Source: Herbaspirillum sp. meg3 (lineage in GTDB: Bacteria; Pseudomonadota; Gammaproteobacteria; Burkholderiales; Burkholderiaceae_D). From it: DNA of 64,000 nucleotides. The DNA lies in assembly GCF_002257565.1 (NCBI RefSeq), contig NZ_CP022736.1:4216001-4280000 (forward strand), written 5' to 3'. The translations under genes were made by a program, and so were the position numbers. This document shows, piece by piece, positions 61,173 through 64,000 of the stretch; the stretch's first letter is position 1; the number at the start of each line of letters is the position of its first letter. Under the pieces are notes generated by a model. That model was given only the letters and a program-made list of their open reading frames with translations, made no database searches and was not told the DNA's origin.

Positions 61173-63124
61173 GCCGCCTCCTTGCTGATACCGTTCTGGA
61201 CGGACGCGCTATGCTCTTTCGCACGTGGCGACTCCGCTTCGCCCTCTTCGCCGCGATCAAACAGCTTTTTGAAAAATCCCGCAATACCGGCAGGGAACAA
61301 CAGCACCAGCGCAAGAATGATCAAACCCAGCAATGCGCGCCAGTAATCTGTTTCACGCGCAATAATGTCTTGCAGCCAGGTGAATACTGCCGCCCCAACC
61401 ACCGGTCCCAGCAAGGTTTGCAAGCCGCCCAGCATGACCATCACCAGGCCGTCGACAGAACGTCCGACACTGATCGCTTCCGGCGAAATGCTACCCTTGG
61501 AGAAGGCAAACAGCACGCCTGCTACGCCACAAAACAAGCCTGCCACCACGAATGCCATCCATTGCATGCGTTTGACGTCGATGCCGATGGCGTCGGCGCG
61601 CAACGAAGAATCGCGGCCGGCACGCATGGCATATCCGAACGGTGAGAACAGCACACGGCGCAGAAGCAGCACGCCGATCACACTGAACGCCAGCGCCAGA
61701 TAATAAAAGGCTGTCGGCGAAGCGGCCCAGACTGAAGGCCAGATGCCCACCAGGCCGTTGCTGCCGCCGGTGACGTCATCCCACTGATAAATGATGGCCC
61801 ACACAATCTGTGCAAACGCCAGTGTCAGCATGGCCAGATAAACCCCCGACAAACGCACGCAGAACCAGCCGAACAACAAGGCGCCGCCGGCCGCCACCAG
61901 AGGACCGACCACCATCGCCACTTCCATCGGCAAATGCAGTTTGGTCAGCACGAGTGCCGCCGCATAGGCGCCCAGCCCGAAGTACGCCGCGTGACCAAAG
62001 GAATGCATACCACCCGGCCCCATCATGAAATGCAGACTGGCGGCAAACAGCACGGCAATCAAAATTTCCACCAACAGCACGGTCAGGTAAGGAAAGCTGC
62101 CCGACAACAACGGCGCGGCCACCAGCAGAGCCAGGCCGGCCAGACCCAGCTTGCGCTGCATCGCGCTGGCCGCGCGCAGAGGCGCTTCCGGTGGTCCACT
62201 GGCGCGGCTGGCTGCCTGTGGTTTGCCGAGCAAGCCCCAGGGCCGCACCACGAGGATGAAAGCCATCACCAAAAACTCCACCACCAGCGTCAACTTGGAC
62301 AGCGAAACGTCAATGCCGAACAGGGATACCTGCCCGATCGCCACGCAGAGCGCTTTGATCTCGGCGATCAGCAAGGCAGCAAGAAATGCGCCGCTGATCG
62401 AACCCATGCCGCCCACCACCACGACCACGAAAGCGTTGCCGATCGTTTCCAGATCGAGCGCCAGATTGGCGGGAATACGCGGGCCTTGCAGCGCGCCGCC
62501 CAGACCCGCGAGGAAACAGCCCAGCGCAAAGACGCCGGTGAAGAGCCAGGACTGATTGATACCCAACGCGCCGACCATTTCGCGGTCTTGGGTAGCAGCG
62601 CGAATCAGCGTGCCCCAGCGCGTGCGATTGAGCAGCAGCCACAGCAGACCAAGTACGACCGGGCCGATGAAAATCAACACCAGATCGTATTGCGGCAGTC
62701 GGCGGCCCAAAAGTTGTACCGAACCGGCCAGACCCGGCGCGCGCGGACCGAACAAATCTTCCGGCCCCCAGATATAGAGTGCCGCATCCTTGAGCACCAA
62801 CACCAGCGCAAACGTCGCCAGCAACTGGAACAACTCCGGCGCACGATAGATGCGGCGCAAGATGACGATCTCGACCAGTGCGCCAAGCAGTGCAACGGCA
62901 CAGGCGGACAACAACACCGCGCTCCAGAAACCGATGCCGCTGGCGCCGATCAGGCTAACCAGTGAATAAACAATGAAAATGCCCAGCATATAAAAAGAGC
63001 CGTGGGCGAAGTTGACGATGCGCGTCACGCCGAAGATCAGGGACAAGCCGGCAGCCACCAGAAACATGGTGGACGCATCGGCGAGGCCGTTGATCAACTG
63101 TACTATCAGACTTGAGAGAGTCAT
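61169..63124 (-). CDS. Fused LivH-LivM permease
   Basis: 651 residues from ATG 63124 (GGGA and AAGG upstream). The first half (about 1-290) is LivH-like: LINGLADASTMFLVAAGLSLIFGVTRIVNFAHGSFYMLG type start and VVGGMGSISGAFLAALL. The second half (about 325-640) is LivM-like: GPGGMHSFGHAAYFGLGAYAAAL and LSGVYLAMLTLAFAQIVWA. The halves are joined by an Ala/Pro-rich linker around residues 300-325. One polypeptide thus provides the whole channel, with about 17-18 TM helices. No LivH or LivM duplicate lies in this operon. Confidence 0.88.
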   Translation of the reverse strand: MTLSSLIVQLINGLADASTMFLVAAGLSLIFGVTRIVNFAHGSFYMLGIFIVYSLVSLIGASGIGFWSAVLLSACAVALLGALVEIVILRRIYRAPELFQLLATFALVLVLKDAALYIWGPEDLFGPRAPGLAGSVQLLGRRLPQYDLVLIFIGPVVLGLLWLLLNRTRWGTLIRAATQDREMVGALGINQSWLFTGVFALGCFLAGLGGALQGPRIPANLALDLETIGNAFVVVVVGGMGSISGAFLAALLIAEIKALCVAIGQVSLFGIDVSLSKLTLVVEFLVMAFILVVRPWGLLGKPQAASRASGPPEAPLRAASAMQRKLGLAGLALLVAAPLLSGSFPYLTVLLVEILIAVLFAASLHFMMGPGGMHSFGHAAYFGLGAYAAALVLTKLHLPMEVAMVVGPLVAAGGALLFGWFCVRLSGVYLAMLTLAFAQIVWAIIYQWDDVTGGSNGLVGIWPSVWAASPTAFYYLALAFSVIGVLLLRRVLFSPFGYAMRAGRDSSLRADAIGIDVKRMQWMAFVVAGLFCGVAGVLFAFSKGSISPEAISVGRSVDGLVMVMLGGLQTLLGPVVGAAVFTWLQDIIARETDYWRALLGLIILALVLLFPAGIAGFFKKLFDRGEEGEAESPRAKEHSASVQNGISKEAA

Positions 63125-63201
63125 ACCTTGAGTTCCCTGAGGCGGTTGGCGGCGGCGTCCGTGCATCGACCTGCCGGCGCCGGCCGCCGCTTGCTACATG
63201 A

Positions 63202-64000
63202 TTAATCGGCAGGACGCAGTTTCTTGACTTCGGCATCAGGCAACTGCACTGTTGCACCATCCACATAAACGAAGCTGCTCATCACACCCTTGCCATCCTT
63301 GACCCCGGTGCGGCCGACAAAGGCTCCCAGCGTGGATTGATGATCCTGCGTGCGATAGACAATCGGTCCCACCGGCGTATCGACCTTGAGGCCGGAGAAC
63401 GCTGCCGCCAGTTTATCGGAATCCACGGCACCGGCCTTCTTCAACCCTGCGGCGATCGACATCAGCGCGGTGTAACCGACCAATGATCCATTGCGCGGAT
63501 AGTCGTTGAATTTCTTGCGGTAGGCATCAACAAACTTCTTGTGTTCAGGCGAGGTCAGCGCATACCAAGGATAACCGGTAACGATCCAGTTGCTCGGCGC
63601 CTCGGCGCGCAAGGGATCGAGATATTCAGGCTCGCCTGTCAGCAGAGACACCACTTCTCGCCCCTCGAACAAACCGCGGGTATTGCCGTCGCGCACAAAC
63701 TTGCCCAGATCGGCGGCAAACAGGGCATTGAAAATTGCATCCGGCTTGGCGTCGGCCAACGCCTGCGTCACCGCACCCGCATCGATTTTGCCAAGCGGCG
63801 GCGCCTGTTCGGCAACGAACTCGATATCCGGCTGCACTTCTTTCATCAGCTTCTTGAACGTCGCCGATGCGGACTGGCCGTATTCATAGTTGGGATAGAC
63901 AATGGCCCAGCGTTTTTTCTTCAGCTTGGCGGCCTCCTTGACCAGCGACGCGACCAGCATATAGGTGGATGGACGCAGGCGATAGGTATATTTGTTGCCG
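63202..64000 (-). CDS. Periplasmic binding protein of the second Liv-type importer (5' end outside window)
   Basis: The frame is open to the window edge, so at least 265 residues of the C-terminal part are present: ...KYTYRLRPSTYMLVASLVKEAA, then AIVYPNYEYGQSA and KPDAIFNALFAADLGKFVRDG. These are Peripla_BP_6 features of branched-chain amino acid, amide or urea binders. The first roughly 130 residues with signal peptide are missing. A GCCGGCGCCGGC palindrome follows the stop before the fused permease gene. Confidence 0.85.
   Translation of the reverse strand, partial: GNKYTYRLRPSTYMLVASLVKEAAKLKKKRWAIVYPNYEYGQSASATFKKLMKEVQPDIEFVAEQAPPLGKIDAGAVTQALADAKPDAIFNALFAADLGKFVRDGNTRGLFEGREVVSLLTGEPEYLDPLRAEAPSNWIVTGYPWYALTSPEHKKFVDAYRKKFNDYPRNGSLVGYTALMSIAAGLKKAGAVDSDKLAAAFSGLKVDTPVGPIVYRTQDHQSTLGAFVGRTGVKDGKGVMSSFVYVDGATVQLPDAEVKKLRPAD

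Noticed and set aside
61934..62965. 343-codon plus-strand frame over the fused permease
   Set aside because: Gln/Arg/His-rich shadow of a hydrophobic protein gene.

Overview
The window is high-GC chromosomal DNA from a betaproteobacterium, most likely Oxalobacteraceae close to Herbaspirillum. This is an inference from four Burkholderiales-type trimeric porins, a glucokinase-HexR fusion protein, ChvE/Ggu sugar uptake with a GbpR-like LysR regulator, and the many paralogous ABC importers. No rRNA, tRNA, CRISPR array, transposase or phage gene was seen. Almost all of the window is about importing small organic molecules and feeding them into catabolism.

Layout. (1) 0.1-19.8 kb is an aldose locus: a porin, a divergent GbpR-like regulator, then leftward genes for oxidative (non-phosphorylating) sugar degradation (SDR dehydrogenase, FAH-family AraD1/GguC protein, IlvD/Edd sugar-acid dehydratase), the ChvE-GguA-GguB importer and a second, YtfQ-YtfR-YtfT-YjfF-type importer. 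A rightward set follows: aldose 1-epimerase, DgoK, DgoA and DgoD, the De Ley-Doudoroff galactonate route. Together they import galactose/arabinose-type sugars, oxidise and dehydrate them, and cleave the keto-deoxy acids. (2) 19.9-27.6 kb holds an MFS exporter and a czcICBA heavy-metal efflux operon, interrupted between czcB and czcA by a long imperfect palindrome. (3) 27.6-30.6 kb is an AT-richer islet of three unrecognised genes. One has the acidic signature of a PIN nuclease, one an R-N-x3-H motif typical of HEPN ribonucleases, and one is a two-TM membrane protein. This is the part of the window most likely to hold something undescribed.

(4) 30.6-39.1 kb is a glucose locus: a Gts-type ABC importer diverges from zwf and glk-hexR, with a palindrome resembling a HexR operator in the shared promoter region. 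(5) 39.1-47.5 kb is a probable nucleoside salvage island: LysR regulator, porin, a PotD/PotB/PotC/PotA-type importer, nucleoside hydrolase and an adenosine-deaminase-family enzyme. Both enzymes carry substitutions at substrate-binding positions. (6) 47.6-57.7 kb has a porin with HexR-like promoter elements, an FCD-type GntR regulator, a porin preceded by two copies of a perfect 12-bp palindrome, a complete Liv-type importer and an Asp/Glu/hydantoin racemase family enzyme. (7) 57.8-64.0 kb has a membrane diguanylate cyclase and a second Liv-type importer whose two permeases are fused; its binding protein runs off the right edge.

Recurrent theme: stem-loops lie just after most genes for periplasmic binding proteins and before the membrane components. 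This fits the usual higher expression of the binding protein. All functional calls rest on reading the translated sequences; no database search was run.
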